DNA from: Diphasiastrum complanatum
Lineage: Eukaryota > Streptophyta > Lycopodiopsida > Lycopodiales > Lycopodiaceae
Length of the DNA: 64,000 nt
Direction of reading: 5' to 3'
Assembly (NCBI GenBank): GCA_029204225.1
Contig: CM055097.1
Location: 33,668,804 to 33,732,803 of the forward strand
The position numbers and the translations under genes are program-made. Below the pieces are notes generated by a model. The model saw only the letters and a program-made list of their open reading frames with translations. It ran no database searches and had not been told where the DNA came from. This document shows, one piece after another, positions 46,974 to 57,292 of this stretch; position 1 is the first letter of the stretch; each line of letters begins with the position of its first letter.

Positions 46974-47187
46974 ACATCTTTTGTAAAATTCAATGATACT
47001 TGCACAAGACGAGTATTTTACTAGGAGCATGTTTTTATAGCTTGTCTACAATTTACTAATAGTTGTACAATGAACTATTTACATCTTTTGTAAAATTCAA
47101 TGATACTTGCACAAGACGAGTATTTTACTAGGAGCATGTTTTTATAGCTTGTCTACAATTTACTTATAGTTGTACAATGAACTATTT
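46974..47187. repeat. 107-bp tandem duplication
   Basis: 46974-47080 and 47081-47187 are adjacent copies with one mismatch (ACTAATAG versus ACTTATAG), so the duplication is recent. It lies in the leader of the non-autonomous element. Confidence 0.96.
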
Positions 47188-47351
47188 ACATATGAACATG
47201 CTTTGAAAAACACCTCCATTTTAAATCCAACATTAAAGTGAAATATTGAGAGACTTGGATGGACTTCAAAAGAACTAATCAAGGGATTAGATTCTCTATA
47301 GAAAATGCTTGATTTTGCACCAAAAATTACTCAAATTGAGTATGTGACTAG

Positions 47352-47659
47352 AATCCAAAATTCGCCTACTTCAGTTTATTCCACATGTGTGAGATGTCCT
47401 CTACACATGGGATATGACACCTAACCAAAGGATGTGGCTCATGCAATCAATAGATTGATGCCATGTGTCATATGTCTAGAAAACTAGTTTTTGGCCTTTT
47501 TAGCCACGAGAACTTGAATTAAATCATATGTACATCCTATATGATTATGGTACATGACAAGTACACTAGTTTCACATGTGGGAACAGGCTCCACACATGT
47601 GTGTTTATCTATGTACAAGATTTTTGGCCTCTACCAAGCTTATTTTTGCATCTTTCACA
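47352..47659 (-). repeat. Truncated LTR matching 38080-38390
   Basis: Aligns closely with the U3 part of the LTR at 37621-38390 and shares its outer end (minus strand TGTGAAA). Homology stops at about 47352, so TATA, R, U5 and a primer site are absent. The adjoining CGATG (47660-47664) has no partner beside the other LTR. Confidence 0.8.
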
Positions 47660-47920
47660 CGATGTTATCATGTCTTTGCCAAACTTACACTCCCAAACAA
47701 TAGTGCATAAAACCAAGATCAATATCAAAGTTGGAGGATAGATCATTTTTTATTGTATCAATCGAATCATTATCATTACCTATTATTATGAGGCCATCTA
47801 CGTATGACATAATTAGTGTGATCCTAGAGTCACAAGCAAAGTTGTAAAGGTTGAAATATGAAGAAGTGTTAATCAAACCTCTAGATAGGAGATACTCATC
47901 GAAGTGGCTATACCAAGCAT
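47660..47920 (-). pseudogene. Copia RT fragment
   Basis: The minus-strand translation includes AWYSHFDEYLLSRG, LIMSYVDGLIIIGND and FMHYCLGV followed by a stop and VWQRH. This is copia RT with the catalytic YVDD changed to YVDG. It is truncated on the right by a CACTA terminus at 47921 and on the left by an LTR at 47659. Confidence 0.85.
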
Positions 47921-49600
47921 CACTACAAGAGGATGGGTCACCAAGGCTTTTTTTGAGCATTTCTTTGAAAGATAGTTTTCAAAATGAGTCGCGGGGGGAG
48001 TGGAATGCTCGAGCTTTGGGTCTGGTGTTTGGCCTCGATATAAGCCTACAAAATTTGAACTTGTTTTTGAAACATTTATAGAGAGGGATATAGAGAGGGC
48101 TATAAATTCACCAGAGGGCCTCTAAACATACATCAGAATACTAAAGCTAATTTGAGGGGTATACCGAGGCTCACATTGCTATAAGCCTACCAAATTTGAG
48201 CTTGTTTTTGAGACATTTATAGAGAGGGTTATAAAAGGGTCCAGGTGGCCAGAAGCATTCCAGGACACTTTGCTAATCGAGGGAATTATCGATACTGATG
48301 AAAAAAGGCCCCTCAGTATAAACCACAGTATAAAACATAATGTAAATGGATCTCACTTTTGGAATTTGTTACCTATCAACACATTGAATTCCATTTTCTA
48401 TTAACATTGGTTGCCATATGCACAAGTGAATAAAGAAATTTATGTATCACAAGAACATGATGATCACAAATTGTGTACTCACATGCATCGACTTCTTGTT
48501 CGATGTCAACTAGTCAATTAATAAAGTGTAATTGCATCTGTGAGCAATATGATTAATATTACAATGAGTTGAAATACATCGTACTATCTCACTTATTCAT
48601 TTGGTGGTCATCATTTGCCGCATCATCATGCGACAAATCCGCCAAACCAAATGAGTCTCTCTAATTCTACCCAAATATCTCCTATAGCTTCATCTTTAAT
48701 AAGCTAATATTCAAAAACTAATGGCGATAGTGACAACAAGGGAGATCGAGAAGGTGTGTCGTGTGTCGTCGATCCATCCAAAAATGATGCATCATGCTCA
48801 ACATCATCATTAGCTTGTGAAGCTTGCACATGATCATCCTCTGAAAATGTGTCATCGAATCCGTCATCACGATCTTGTTCATGAGGTGCATCAGTTGGCA
48901 GTGCTATGTCCTCCATGACATCTCTATCTTAAAAAATTCTTTTACTTCAAGGAGCGACTTGGATCACGTACCACCATCTGGGATCTGAACAATCAGGGTG
49001 AAAGACCACATGTAATTGATCAGTGTTACCATAAATATTGACTCGTAGTTAGTATCTATAGCTATGTTACAGTTGCTTGGGTATTACTATACACGATATA
49101 CACAATTTGCAGTATTGCAGTACACTAAAAATCGATTGATTGACAACAAAAGAGCATAAACATCTTGAAGACATAAAAGAAATGTACCTGCTCACATTGT
49201 TGAGAAAAAACAAATGTATCACTTTGATCTGTCCCTTGGTAGAGTCAATGGCAAAATAACCACTCTCATCTTTTCTGATAGTTGCATTGGGACCATTGCA
49301 AATAACTTTGAACCATTTGACATCAAATATAAAAAAGCTGAATTGTCCTAAATTCAACTTCGAGGATGTCATTGATTTTCCTATAATAATCAAGTTGAGA
49401 AGAGAGTAAATTGGTGTCCACCGTGCTTGCTCGAGTCTCTTGGCTAAAATTTGCCATGACTCCACAATCATACGTATTTTTGTTTTTGTCAATGCGCTCT
49501 GTACGAAAGCATCGTCCATGCATCCACACAGTGCATTGTTTTTTTGGTACTGAACAAAATGGAACTAAATGTGTTAGGGATACAACAGTCATGCACAAAA
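47921..49600 (-). mobile_element. 3' part of a CACTA (En/Spm) transposon with a DUF4216-like domain
   Basis: On the minus strand 49600-49067 encodes TERIDKNKNTYDCGVMANF, YYRKINDILEVEFRTIQLF and, in the next frame, FDVKWFKVICNGPNATIRKD then ESGYFAIDSTKG, the DUF4216 pattern found in CACTA proteins. 49010-48950 gives HPDCSDPRWWYVIQVAP before a stop, and 48916-48704 is acidic. Subterminal direct repeats (ATATAAGCCTAC-AAATTTGA at about 48038 and 48180) precede the terminus TCTTGTAGTG, read on plus as CACTACAAGA at 47921. The 5' half and transposase core are missing. Confidence 0.75.
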
Positions 49601-49639
49601 TTGCACGTACAAATGTTTTTAATTAATATGTGAATGATG

Positions 49640-50405
49640 ATCTCTTAGCTTACATGTAAATCGCACCCCCTTGCATATTCCTGCTCTCTCTATGTTACTT
49701 CTTGGTTGTTTACTGAGGCTTCTCTAAGAGCCTCACGCAGCCAATCAAGCGTCATGTCCTTGGGTAGAAGGATGAGGTCAAGTGGATATGGTTGTCTTCT
49801 ATGCCCTCTCCTAAAAGTGCACTTTCAGGTTGTATTTTATTTGTTTTACAACATTGGGATTCCCCCAAGTGTATTTATAAAATGGGAAAGGCTTTGTATA
49901 TGTCCATCTTATCTAGCAATGATTTTCATCAATTCCTAGGCCATTTTTTCTAGGGGTTGCCAATCCCCAATCATAGTGGAGTGTGACAGAAAGGGTGATC
50001 AGTCCTTTGGTTTCTTCTTCAATTCTTTATAGACTCAATTGAGCCTTCTTTATAGACTTTTTAGAAAAAGCCTTCTTCTAGTACCATCTTTAAGCTTTAA
50101 GAAGCTTCTTTAGTTCATTCTTCAGGCACTCCTTCAAATACCTGCACACATCCTTAAAGTAGAAGGTTAGGTGTCATAACATACCATTTAAATGTTCATC
50201 ATTAGATTCTACTTGTAGAATCCGCACAACAAACTGTTAGCATTGATCTACGATTTTCATTTCTAGTATTCAGGTACTGATACCTGCACAAACATTTCAT
50301 CAGTTAGAGTAACAAGCTCTAATATTCAAATATGTTTCATACAAAAAAGGAATGGAAGATAGGATAGCTTTGATTCCTTGGTCATATTGGTCTGTACAAT
50401 TTACA
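49640..50405 (-). repeat. Probable 3' LTR of the chromodomain gypsy element
   Basis: On the minus strand, TGTAAATTGTACAG begins at 50405 just after a purine run CGGAGGGG (50406-50413) downstream of the gypsy pol stop. A TATA box TATAAATA (minus strand, about 49870-49880) fits an LTR promoter. The left end is not fixed. Confidence 0.5.
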
Positions 50406-50431
50406 CCCCTCCGACGCATAAAGCGTTGTCC

Positions 50432-50861
50432 TCAACGAACATTTCTCAAATAAACATTTAAAATTTTTGGATATTCTTGGAAGAATTCTTTTTCCATCCA
50501 TCTTGCATCCGTAGTAGGATAGTTTTTAAACTTGAGGAGGTATAATGTAGAAGTTAATCCCTTTCTTCTAGTTCTAGTTTTATGCATCAAGATCTGCTCA
50601 GGTTGAAGGATTTCTTCGGTTCCTTGAACTTCTGGAGGTGAAAGTCCTTCAGGTATTGGACTATTGAATTTCTTTAGTAAGCCTACATAGAATTTGTCAT
50701 GGATTTTCCAAGTAGTAGGTAAGTCAAGTTCACATGTAACCTCATTGATTACTTTCTTGACTTTAAAAGGTCCATAATACTTTTGGGTCAGTTTTGGGTA
50801 TAGTTTCATACCGCCCTTCTTTTTCTTGAGCCTTTTCTTTTCAAATTTTAGAAGAACTAAT
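50432..50861 (-). pseudogene. Gypsy integrase C-terminus with chromodomain (split by copia-1)
   Basis: MKLYPKLTQKYYGPFKVKKV is the end of the gypsy integrase (GPY-F region). A linker and a chromodomain follow (LKFKNYPTTDARWMEKEFFQ). Upstream, after a Lys-rich stretch, the frame meets the target duplicate of copia-1 at 50857-50861 and resumes at 57293 without a shift. Chromodomain gypsies (chromoviruses) use this module to choose chromatin targets. Confidence 0.88.
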
Positions 50862-51516
50862 TGTGAAAATTGTCAACATTTCCTAGCTAGTTTGAGGCCT
50901 AAATTGGCTAAAATTGTAAATAGTTTTGGTTCTGGAGTTTTGCACGTGTGAACCAGGCCACAATGTTTTTATTTACTGTATTTTTTCAGTATGATGAAGT
51001 GTCAAACTTCATACCCTTCAAAATGAGACCATTTTGATGTATTTTGGTCATATAAGCCATTTTTAGCTATTTTTCCTATATAGGGAATATCTAGGGTCAA
51101 GTACCTTCTAGAGAGAGGAGAGAGAGTCATCTTCCTCATCCATAAATAGTAGGGAAGTCGTGGAGAACAGGTTGGAGAAACCTTTTGTATGCTTCATTGA
51201 GATCAATAGATCATTGTCATTGTTTCTTCCTCCATTGAGAGCATTGTTGTGTGTATTGTCTTCAAGCTATTGTGTATGATCTTAGGTGCTTTCCAAAAGT
51301 GGTAGGCTGATGTATTATGGACTGTATAATGCTATTTTGGGCCGCACTTGATGTTTATGGAAGTTTCCATTTGTGATAAATGCTTTTTGATCAAGTTCTT
51401 TGCATTCTAGGTAGCATAGAATGTGTTGCCAATTCCTAGCTTATGTAGTTTGGAGTGCAAGCATTCAAGCCAATGATCTTGGAGTTTAGATCCACTTAGG
51501 ATCTGTATTTTTCACA
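50862..51516 (+). repeat. 5' LTR of copia-1
   Basis: 655 bp from TGTGAAAATT to TTTTTCACA. It carries an ACGTG box at 50944-50948 and TATA-like sequences (CATATAAGCC, about 51048, and CCTATATAGGG, about 51076). Confidence 0.97.
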
Positions 51517-51528
51517 TGGTATCAGAGC
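51517..51528 (+). other. Primer binding site of copia-1
   Basis: TGGTATCAGAGC directly after the LTR, complementary to the 3' end of initiator tRNA-Met. Confidence 0.95.
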
Positions 51529-52688
51529 TGGTTGGCTTCTATTTACAGTAAGTATTCCATTTTTGGTGATATTTGGATGTTTGATCAAGTTCTAGCATGA
51601 TTTTGCATTGCTTTGTTGATCAAATCTTACTAACCTTTGTTTTGTGAGTTGAACTTGTGGATCAAAAGCATATTTCAGGTCTATTGAAGATCAGAGGCTG
51701 AAAAGAAACTATTTTGGATCAGATCATAACACCTAATCATTTGTGATTGTGAGGCTTGTGCATATTCAATACTAACAATGTTCTTTTCAATCCTATTGTT
51801 GACAATCTCCATTCTTGGATGAACACTCTCCTTAAGTGGATGAAACTTCTCCTTAAGTGGATGACAAATGCTCTTTTGAGTGAGTTGTAATTCTCCTAAA
51901 GGCTGAGCAAAGCTCCCATTTGGATGAAAGATCCCCTTTTTTGGGTGAACATATTGTAAGCTCCATTGTGAAGAGCATATTGTAAAGATTGTCATCAATT
52001 TTGGCATAAATTTTGGTGTACTTTGTTGAGCATGTAAGTAACTCTCCTTATGTAATTTGATTGGAGCATTTGCTGGAAGGTGTTAACCATTATGCAAGTG
52101 TGTTTTCAGGTTCTTAACAGGTTGAGGAACATTCTCATGTGAAGTGATCTTAGATCTACATCTAAACACCAAGATTTGACAAGATAGTGAAGCTAGTCTT
52201 GTGATTCACTAAGTGTGCTCATTCATTCACCTCTAAATCTTGTATTTATCACTTGCTGGAGTTTATAAACTTTTAGAAGTGTGGTTTACATGTGGTTTTA
52301 CAGGTTGAATCAATATCTTAGTGTGTTGATCATATGTTGATCAAGTTTGTTCATTACTAGGTAATCTTGGCATCCTAGTTTTGGGTATTTTCTAAGAATG
52401 CAAGTAACTCTTCACACCATAACTTGATTTGGTCACTTGCTGGAAAGTTTGAGAGCTTAAGCAAGAGTGTGTTCAGGTTGGTTTGATTTTGTAATCCATT
52501 CTTAGTGTGTGCAAAGTGTTGCATGTGTTTCAATCTTCCTTTCTATGCTTGGAAACCATCTAGGTTCAAGATAGAAGTGTTTTAGGGTCCTAAATCTTCA
52601 TAGATCTCTTTATCTATCATTTGTTGAGAGAAAAGTGAGTGCTAAGTGCTTTAGGACAGAACCTAAAAGTTGAAGAAACATTAGAATC

Positions 52689-55600
52689 ATGGCTTCCAAT
52701 GGTGGGATCATGCTAGAGTCTAGTGAAAGGTTGAGTTCATCAAACTACTCTACTTGGAAAGTGAGGATGGAGTCCTTACTTGAGTTGAATGAACTCATGG
52801 ACATAGTTGCAGAAATTGAAGAGAGACCTCTCACACTTCAAGAGCAACAAAGGTTTGATAAGAAGGCCAAAAGGGCTCTTCATATCATTAAAATGAATGT
52901 TACAAATGAACTTCTCAAGGAAGTTGGAAAGTGTCAAAGTGCAAGTGAGGCATGGAATGCCTTAAAGAAGCTCTTTGAATCAAAGTCCACATCTAGAGTA
53001 TTGACCCTAAGGAGACAAATATTTTCTAGTAGGCAAAGAGAGGGTGAAAGTGCTCATGCATTTATCTTGAGAGTTAAGTCCCTAAGTGATGATTTAGCAT
53101 GCATTGATGAGAACATAAAAGATGGTGAAATAGTCCAAGTTATGTTGAATGGTTTGCTAAATGAACATGCTAACCTTGTGCAAAGTTTTGCCATTCAAAG
53201 AGTCTTGCCAAGTGTGGTTGACTTGCAAGAAATCTTATTGGCTGAAGAACATAGGTTGCAATCAAAGCTTGATGGTGCATCCTTGCAAGGTGGAGGTGAA
53301 GAGGCTTTCTTCACAAAAGGCAAATTCAAGGGCAAAGGTAAAGGCAAAGGGAAATGGTCCAAAGGTGGTAACTTTGATCATGATGATCACTCTTCCTCTT
53401 CCTCTTCTACTAAGAACAATAAGTCAAAGTTCAAGTGCTTTTATTGTGGGATAAAAGGTCATTTTGCAAATGAATGTTATAAGAAGAAAAGAGAGCAAGG
53501 AGAGAGGCAAGGAAATCTTACAATAGATGAGGAAGAACATAACACATGTGAATCACTTGTTATGACTTCAAGTTTGTTAGCCAACATAGATGATAATGAT
53601 CCTTGGTGGATTGATAGTGGAGCCTCATCTCACATGACAAGACATAAGGAATACTTTACATCCTTATTGTCTTATGAGGGAGAAGGTAACATCATCTACA
53701 CTGCAAATGATGGTCAATGTGACATCAAAGGCATAGGCACTATTCCTATTTCCCTTTCAACAAATAGGAAAGCAAATCTTGAAAATGTTTTGTACATTCC
53801 TTCAATCACTAAGAATTTGCTTAGTGTAAGTCAAATGATTGACAAAGGACTTGATGTGGAGTTCATTGGAGATGCATGTTTGATAAGTAAATGTGGATCC
53901 TTGATTGCTCAAGGTAGGAGGCATGGTAAACTTTTCAAGCTTGATGCATGTGTGATCTCTAATCATGAAGGATGTATGGCTAGGGAGCAATTGACAAACC
54001 AAGAAGTTTGGCACAAGAGGTTGGGCCATCCCAACTTCAAATCTTTGGAGGTAATGGCAAAGAAAGAGCTTGTTCTTGGTCTCCCTAAAAGTCTTGTTGC
54101 AAACAATAGTGTTTGTGAACATTGTGCCTTGTCCAAATCTCATAGACTTGCTTATTCTAGATCTACTTCTAGATGTAAAGAAGCTTTTCAACTTGTGCAT
54201 TCTGATATTCATTCTTCTAGTACAACTAGCAATGGTGGGGCAAAGATGTATGCAACTTTCATTGATGACTTTAGTAGGTATACTTGGATCTATCTTCTTA
54301 AAAGTAAGGATGAAGTGTTTGCTGCATTTGTCAAGTTCAAGAATGAAATGGAAAACCAATTCAATACAAAGATCAAATGCTTAAGATCTGATAATGGAGG
54401 GGAATACACCTCAAATAGGCTCAAAGACTTTTGTATAGCACATGGGATTAAGAGGGAGATGTCTAGTCCTAGGACTCCACAACAGAATGGAGTGGCTGAG
54501 AGGAAGAATAGAACCCTTTGTGAATGTGCCAAGGCAATGAGACTACATGCTAATCTTGCTAAGTCTTTTTGGGGGGAAGCTTTAGCATGTGCTAACTATC
54601 TATGTAATAGATGGACAAGTGCTTCCTTGGATGGTAAAACTCCTCATGAGGTTCTTTATGGTAGAAGGCCGAGTGTCAAGCATTGTAGGATCTTTGGATG
54701 TACATGTTTTGTCAATATCACACTTGATGATAGAACTAAAGAAGATCCTTCATCAAAGAAGGGTGTGTTTGTTGGCTATAGTGAAGTAAGCAAGTCTTAC
54801 AAAGTGTACATTCCTTCTACAAAGAAAGTTGTCATAAGTAGGGATGTCATCTTTCATGAAGAGAATGTTTCCAATGTTGTTGATGTTGATGTTGATGTGC
54901 CTACTAATCATCATGATGTGCAAGATGTCTTGGATGAAGATGGAGATGCCACTCCAAAGCAAACTTCAAGGAAGACTCAAAGGCAAAGGGCTAAGCCATC
55001 AAGGCTAACCTATGATGAAAAAGGAAAGCAAGTGGTGGACAACTCTAACTTTGCTTTTCTTACCTCTTTTGATGAACCAACTTGTGTAGGTGAAGCAATT
55101 CAAAAGAAGGAATGGATCCAAGCCATGGATCATGAGCATCAAGCACTCATCAAAAGCAACACATGGAGGTTGGTAAAGCTTCCAAAGGACAAGAAGGCAA
55201 TTGGTTGTAAGTGGATCTTCAAGATCAAGACAAATCAAGATGGATCAATCAACAAGTACAAGGCAAGGTTGGTGGCAAAGGGGTATGCTCAAGAATATGG
55301 TATTGACTATGATGAGACCTTTGCACCCGTGGCAAAGATGGTAACTATTCGAATCCTAATCTCTCTTGCAACTCTTTATGATTGGGATATGTGGCAAATG
55401 GATGTTACTAATGCCTTCTTGAATGGTGATCTTGAAGAAGATATTTACATGGAGCAACCCGAGGGCTATGTTTCACATGATGAGCCTAATCATGTGTGCT
55501 ATCTCCAAAAGAGTTTGTATGGGCTAAAGCAAGCACCAAGGAGTTGGTATGCTAAGCTCAATTCCTTCTTACTTTCTCAAAACTTTGTTATGAGTGAGTA

Positions 55601-56642
55601 TGATCATTCTCTCTACTTTAGATTGAATGAAAATGATATCACTTTACTTTTGATCTATGTTGATGACATTATCTTAAGTGGTGGTAACAATCTAGATATA
55701 GATGAAATCAAGATGGCACTCAAAAGAGAGTTTGAAATTCAAGATCTTGGTAAACTTCATTATATCTTAGGAATAGAGATTATTAGAACTTCTAAATCTA
55801 CATTCATATGTCAAGAAAAGTATGTTAACTCTATTCTAAAAAGGTTTCATATGGAAGATTGTAAAGTTGTTTCTACTCCTATGGAATCAAATGTAAAGCT
55901 AACTACAAGAAGTAATGAAAGATCCTTCAAGGACATTACTCTCTATAGAAAGCTAATAGGATCTCTTATATGGTTAACCATCACAAGACCTGATCTAAGC
56001 TTTGTGGTTGGTAAACTAAGTCAATTTATGCAAGATCCTAGTGAGGCTCATTGGAAGCTAGGAAAGAGAGTACTTAGATACATCTCGGGATCTAGAGATT
56101 TTGGCATCTTGTATGGAGGTACTACACCTAACCTTTGTGGATTTTCAGATTCAGATTTTGCAGGTGATCAAATGGATAGGAAGTCAACAAGTGCCTTTGC
56201 AATCTATCTTGGAGATGGAGTGGTCTCATGGCTATCAAAGAAGCAACCAACTATCTCTCTATCTTCCACCGAAGCCGAGTACAAGGCATTAACAACATGC
56301 ACCAAGGAGATTCTTTGGATCAAGAGGATGTTATTGGATCTTCACTTGCTGGAACCAGAGAAGACTCCAATCATACTTTGTGATAACCTTTCAGCCCAAA
56401 GCTTGGCAAGCAATCCTGTTTTTCATGCAAGGAGCAAGCACATTGAGATTGCTCACCATTTTGTGAGAGATCAAGTCATTGCCAAAGAGGTGGAGCTTCA
56501 ACATGTCTCTTCAAAGGAGTGTGTGGCTGATATCTTCACCAAACCATTGGGAAAGGACCTATATTTAATGCATAGATCTAATCTTGGAATGTGCTCAAAG
56601 ACTATGTTGAAACTAGCATCCAATGTTGAAGAGGGAGTGTGA
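52689..56642 (+). CDS. Copia-1 gag-pol polyprotein
   Basis: A 1317-residue single frame. Gag covers about 1-245 (STWKVRMESLLELNELMDIV). A zinc knuckle Cys250-Cys253-His258-Cys263 follows a Lys/Gly-rich stretch. The aspartic protease has WWIDSGASSHM (Asp309). Integrase has the HHCC finger (His442, His447, Cys476, Cys479) and catalytic Asp506, Asp568 and Glu604, with Asp568-Glu604 separated by 35 residues. RT has QMDVTNAFLNG (Asp905) and YVDDIILSG (Asp992-993). RNase H has SDSDFAGD and SSTEAEYKAL, ending near 1290. It copies the element RNA and inserts the cDNA. No lesion is seen. The stop TGA is formed with the first bases of the 3' LTR. The nearest relative in the window is copia-2, with co-linear domains. 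Confidence 0.97.
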   Translation: MASNGGIMLESSERLSSSNYSTWKVRMESLLELNELMDIVAEIEERPLTLQEQQRFDKKAKRALHIIKMNVTNELLKEVGKCQSASEAWNALKKLFESKSTSRVLTLRRQIFSSRQREGESAHAFILRVKSLSDDLACIDENIKDGEIVQVMLNGLLNEHANLVQSFAIQRVLPSVVDLQEILLAEEHRLQSKLDGASLQGGGEEAFFTKGKFKGKGKGKGKWSKGGNFDHDDHSSSSSSTKNNKSKFKCFYCGIKGHFANECYKKKREQGERQGNLTIDEEEHNTCESLVMTSSLLANIDDNDPWWIDSGASSHMTRHKEYFTSLLSYEGEGNIIYTANDGQCDIKGIGTIPISLSTNRKANLENVLYIPSITKNLLSVSQMIDKGLDVEFIGDACLISKCGSLIAQGRRHGKLFKLDACVISNHEGCMAREQLTNQEVWHKRLGHPNFKSLEVMAKKELVLGLPKSLVANNSVCEHCALSKSHRLAYSRSTSRCKEAFQLVHSDIHSSSTTSNGGAKMYATFIDDFSRYTWIYLLKSKDEVFAAFVKFKNEMENQFNTKIKCLRSDNGGEYTSNRLKDFCIAHGIKREMSSPRTPQQNGVAERKNRTLCECAKAMRLHANLAKSFWGEALACANYLCNRWTSASLDGKTPHEVLYGRRPSVKHCRIFGCTCFVNITLDDRTKEDPSSKKGVFVGYSEVSKSYKVYIPSTKKVVISRDVIFHEENVSNVVDVDVDVPTNHHDVQDVLDEDGDATPKQTSRKTQRQRAKPSRLTYDEKGKQVVDNSNFAFLTSFDEPTCVGEAIQKKEWIQAMDHEHQALIKSNTWRLVKLPKDKKAIGCKWIFKIKTNQDGSINKYKARLVAKGYAQEYGIDYDETFAPVAKMVTIRILISLATLYDWDMWQMDVTNAFLNGDLEEDIYMEQPEGYVSHDEPNHVCYLQKSLYGLKQAPRSWYAKLNSFLLSQNFVMSEYDHSLYFRLNENDITLLLIYVDDIILSGGNNLDIDEIKMALKREFEIQDLGKLHYILGIEIIRTSKSTFICQEKYVNSILKRFHMEDCKVVSTPMESNVKLTTRSNERSFKDITLYRKLIGSLIWLTITRPDLSFVVGKLSQFMQDPSEAHWKLGKRVLRYISGSRDFGILYGGTTPNLCGFSDSDFAGDQMDRKSTSAFAIYLGDGVVSWLSKKQPTISLSSTEAEYKALTTCTKEILWIKRMLLDLHLLEPEKTPIILCDNLSAQSLASNPVFHARSKHIEIAHHFVRDQVIAKEVELQHVSSKECVADIFTKPLGKDLYLMHRSNLGMCSKTMLKLASNVEEGV
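56625..56637 (+). other. Polypurine tract of copia-1
   Basis: The run ending GAAGAGGGAG directly precedes the 3' LTR; it also codes for the last residues of the polyprotein (EEG). Confidence 0.8.
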
Positions 56643-57292
56643 AAATTGTCAACATTTCCTAGCTAGTTTGAGGCCTAAATTGGCTAAAATTGTAAATAGT
56701 TTTGGTTCTGGAGTTTTTCACGTGTGAACCAGGCCACAATGTTTTTATTTACTGTATTTTTTCAGTATGATGAAGTGTCAAACTTCATACCCTTCAAAAT
56801 GAGACCATTTTGATGTATTTTGGTCATATAAGCCATTTTTAGCTATTTTTCCTATATAGGGAATATCTAGGGTCAAGTACCTTCTAGAGAGAGGAGAGAG
56901 AGTCATCTTCCTCATCCATAAATAGTAGGGAAGTCGTGGAGAACAGGTTGGAGAAACCTTTTGTATGCTTCATTGAGATCAATAGATCATTGTCATTGTT
57001 TCTTCCTCCATTGAGAGCATTGTTGTGTGTATTGTCTTCAAGCTATTGTGTATGATCTTAGGTGCTTTCCAAAAGTGGTAGGCTGATGTATTATGGACTG
57101 TATAATGCTATTTTGGGCCGCACTTGATGTTTATGGAAGTTTCCATTTGTGATAAATGCTTTTTGATCAAGTTCTTTGCATTCTAGGTAGCATAGAATGT
57201 GTTGCCAATTCCTAGCTTATGTAGTTTGGAGTGCAAGCATTCAAGCCAATGATCTTGGAGTTTAGATCCACTTAGGATCTGTATTTTTCACA
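56638..57292 (+). repeat. 3' LTR of copia-1
   Basis: 655 bp, identical to the 5' LTR except for one base. Followed by the CTAAT target duplicate. Confidence 0.97.

Larger units (their letters stand above)
38391..47351 (-). mobile_element. Internal region of a rearranged, non-autonomous copia derivative (split by another copia)
   Basis: Bounded by the LTR at 37621-38390 and the partial LTR at 47352-47659, both in minus orientation. Its last 60 bp (38391-38450) resemble the 3' end of copia-2 (ACCAAGCTAGAT ... TGAGGAGGAG before the LTR), placing it in the same lineage. It lacks protease, integrase and complete RT. It carries instead one long frame, interrupted by the copia at 39780-44982, described in the next entries. 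The part from 45650 to 47350 is non-coding and contains a 107-bp tandem duplication. Confidence 0.6.
50862..57292 (+). mobile_element. Copia-1: complete, recent Ty1/copia retrotransposon
   Basis: Two 655-bp LTRs with TG..CA ends, a 5-bp target duplication CTAAT (50857-50861 and 57293-57297), a tRNA-Met primer site, one uninterrupted gag-pol frame and a purine tract. The LTRs differ at a single position (50942 G versus T). All parts required for autonomy are visible, so this copy may be able to move. It sits inside the integrase gene of a gypsy element lying on the opposite strand. Confidence 0.97.
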
